Both the position numbers and the translations under genes were made by a program. Below the pieces are notes generated by a model. That model worked only from the letters and a program-made list of their open reading frames with translations, did not search any database and had not been told where the DNA came from. From positions 62,001 to 126,000 of the forward strand of contig NZ_FNPK01000003.1 in NCBI RefSeq assembly GCF_900107285.1: DNA of 64,000 nt, written 5' to 3'. Below are positions 63,103 to 64,000 of this stretch, one piece after another. Source of the DNA: Acinetobacter kyonggiensis. Lineage in GTDB: Bacteria; Pseudomonadota; Gammaproteobacteria; Pseudomonadales; Moraxellaceae. Numbering within the stretch: the first letter of the stretch is position 1; each line of letters opens with the position of its first letter.

Positions 63103-64000
63103 TTATAAACGCATGAAGTCATTGAATAATGCAAGGAGCATCATACTCCCAAGCAGTACCATACCAATTTTCAAACCAACCAATTGTATTTGTTCAGAAA
63201 CAGGTTTACCACGGATCAGCTCAATAAAATAGTAAACTAAATGTCCACCATCAAGCATGGGTATAGGCAATAAATTTAAAATTCCTAAACTTACACTCAT
63301 TAAAGCCATGAATGAGATAAAGGTCTGCCAACCCATTTCTGCACTCTGTCCTGCAACCTTAGCAATCGTAATAGGCCCAGATAAATTATCCAAACCAATT
63401 AAACCACGGACCATTTTGACAATCGAGTTCAAAATCATACCTGATATTTGACCCGTTTTATCAACCGCCATGACAAAAGCTTCAGTTGGACTATATTGAA
63501 TCGTTTGTTTGTATTCTGCAGGTATAGTTATTTTTCCGGGTATACTTTGTACACCAAGCACACCAGAAACATTCCCCATATTATCACGCTTCGCTTGTGG
63601 CATGATTTGCAAATGTACCAATTGATTTTGACGCAACACATCAATTTTCAATAATTTTTCCGGTGCAGCCTGAACAGTTTGAACGACATCAAACCAATCA
63701 TTCATTTTCACACCATCAATCGCAATAATTTTATCGCCTTCTTTCATCCCTTGACGAATGGCAGCACCATCTGCGCTCAGTTTAGTAGCAATAGCAGCAA
63801 TAGGTGGACGATATGGCATAAAGCCAAGACTATCTAATGCAGACTGACTTTGATCCTTTAAAAAGTTTTGAATCGGCAATTTAAACGTTTGTATTTGACC
63901 ATTACGATCAGCTTGAACTTCGATTGAACCTGTTTCACCGACCCGATCCACCAACGCAAAATTTAACTTTTCCCACGTTGTGACTGGCGTACCATCCACT
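63103..64000 (-). CDS. rseP: Site-2 protease RseP (5' end outside window)
   Basis: The C-terminal 298 residues of RseP; the N-terminus with the HExxH motif lies beyond the window edge. A PDZ domain (TKLSADGAAIRQGMKEGDKIIAIDGVKMNDWFDVVQTVQ), part of an earlier PDZ domain at the edge, and the membrane LDG motif (ILNLLPIPMLDGGHLVYYFIELI) with the final transmembrane helix are present. RseP cleaves anti-sigma factors and remnant signal peptides. First visible gene of the envelope operon; dxr and cdsA would be expected just outside. Confidence 0.95.
   Translation of the reverse strand, partial: VDGTPVTTWEKLNFALVDRVGETGSIEVQADRNGQIQTFKLPIQNFLKDQSQSALDSLGFMPYRPPIAAIATKLSADGAAIRQGMKEGDKIIAIDGVKMNDWFDVVQTVQAAPEKLLKIDVLRQNQLVHLQIMPQAKRDNMGNVSGVLGVQSIPGKITIPAEYKQTIQYSPTEAFVMAVDKTGQISGMILNSIVKMVRGLIGLDNLSGPITIAKVAGQSAEMGWQTFISFMALMSVSLGILNLLPIPMLDGGHLVYYFIELIRGKPVSEQIQLVGLKIGMVLLGSMMLLALFNDFMRL

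Overview
The window is a contiguous piece of chromosome from a gammaproteobacterium that is almost certainly an Acinetobacter. The DNA is AT-rich. The proteins read as Acinetobacter-type versions of housekeeping enzymes, and the gene neighbourhoods fit: hupB-ppiD, iscRSUA-hscBA-fdx, recA-recX, and rseP-bamA-skp-lpxD-fabZ-lpxA. No phage, IS element, integrase, CRISPR array or tRNA was seen. The only mobile-like DNA is a short palindromic MITE/REP-type element and one highly structured intergenic segment. Species cannot be fixed from sequence reading alone.

Layout. 1-6.4 kb: GNAT acetyltransferase (cut by the window edge), adenosine/PfkB kinase with an overlapping small Rieske protein, a YqiJ-like membrane protein, DUF6231- and DUF2797-type proteins, ppiD and hupB. 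6.5-13.4 kb: a PHA-granule/phasin-like protein, a membrane-anchored UbiJ-like SCP2 protein, then the complete ISC iron-sulfur assembly locus with an IscR-box promoter and two internal hairpins that divide it into iscRS / iscUA / hscBA-fdx. 13.4-21.5 kb: class III nucleotide cyclase, HIT protein, mfd, a structured non-coding segment, a small unknown gene and aspA. 22-28 kb: a proline module (putP, Lrp-type regulator, putA). 28-36 kb: trmA, an LRAT-like protein, a bestrophin, glnS, ppiB, lpxH, nfsB and small unknowns. 36-42.4 kb: DMT transporter, fbaA, a small lipoprotein, pgk, then a DUF2237-maf-roxA run. 42.4-47.8 kb: an unknown protein, a 7TMR-DISM histidine kinase with its LuxR-type regulator, a tandem GST-N protein, an RraA-like protein and an NAD(P)-binding protein. 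48-51.3 kb: rpsT, and a large secreted or surface M66-type metalloprotease lipoprotein with a repeat linker and a ricin-type C-terminus, which is the main accessory gene. 51.6-56.5 kb: histidine phosphatase, cysQ, yrfG-hslR, recA-recX and the SRP RNA gene (ffs). 56.7-64 kb: cpoB-like gene and the envelope operon rseP(partial)-bamA-skp-lpxD-fabZ-lpxA, which couples outer-membrane protein assembly to lipid A synthesis.

Most of the window is ordinary core genome. The parts that repay a second look are regulatory and structural: the IscR-autoregulated isc locus with intra-operon hairpins, the recA leader with two inverted repeats, the rpsT leader, the MITE-like element that abuts the lpxH ribosome-binding site, and the repeat-linked M66 lipoprotein. 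I did not find a convincing wholly new multigene system. All calls are from reading sequence and motifs; no database search was run.
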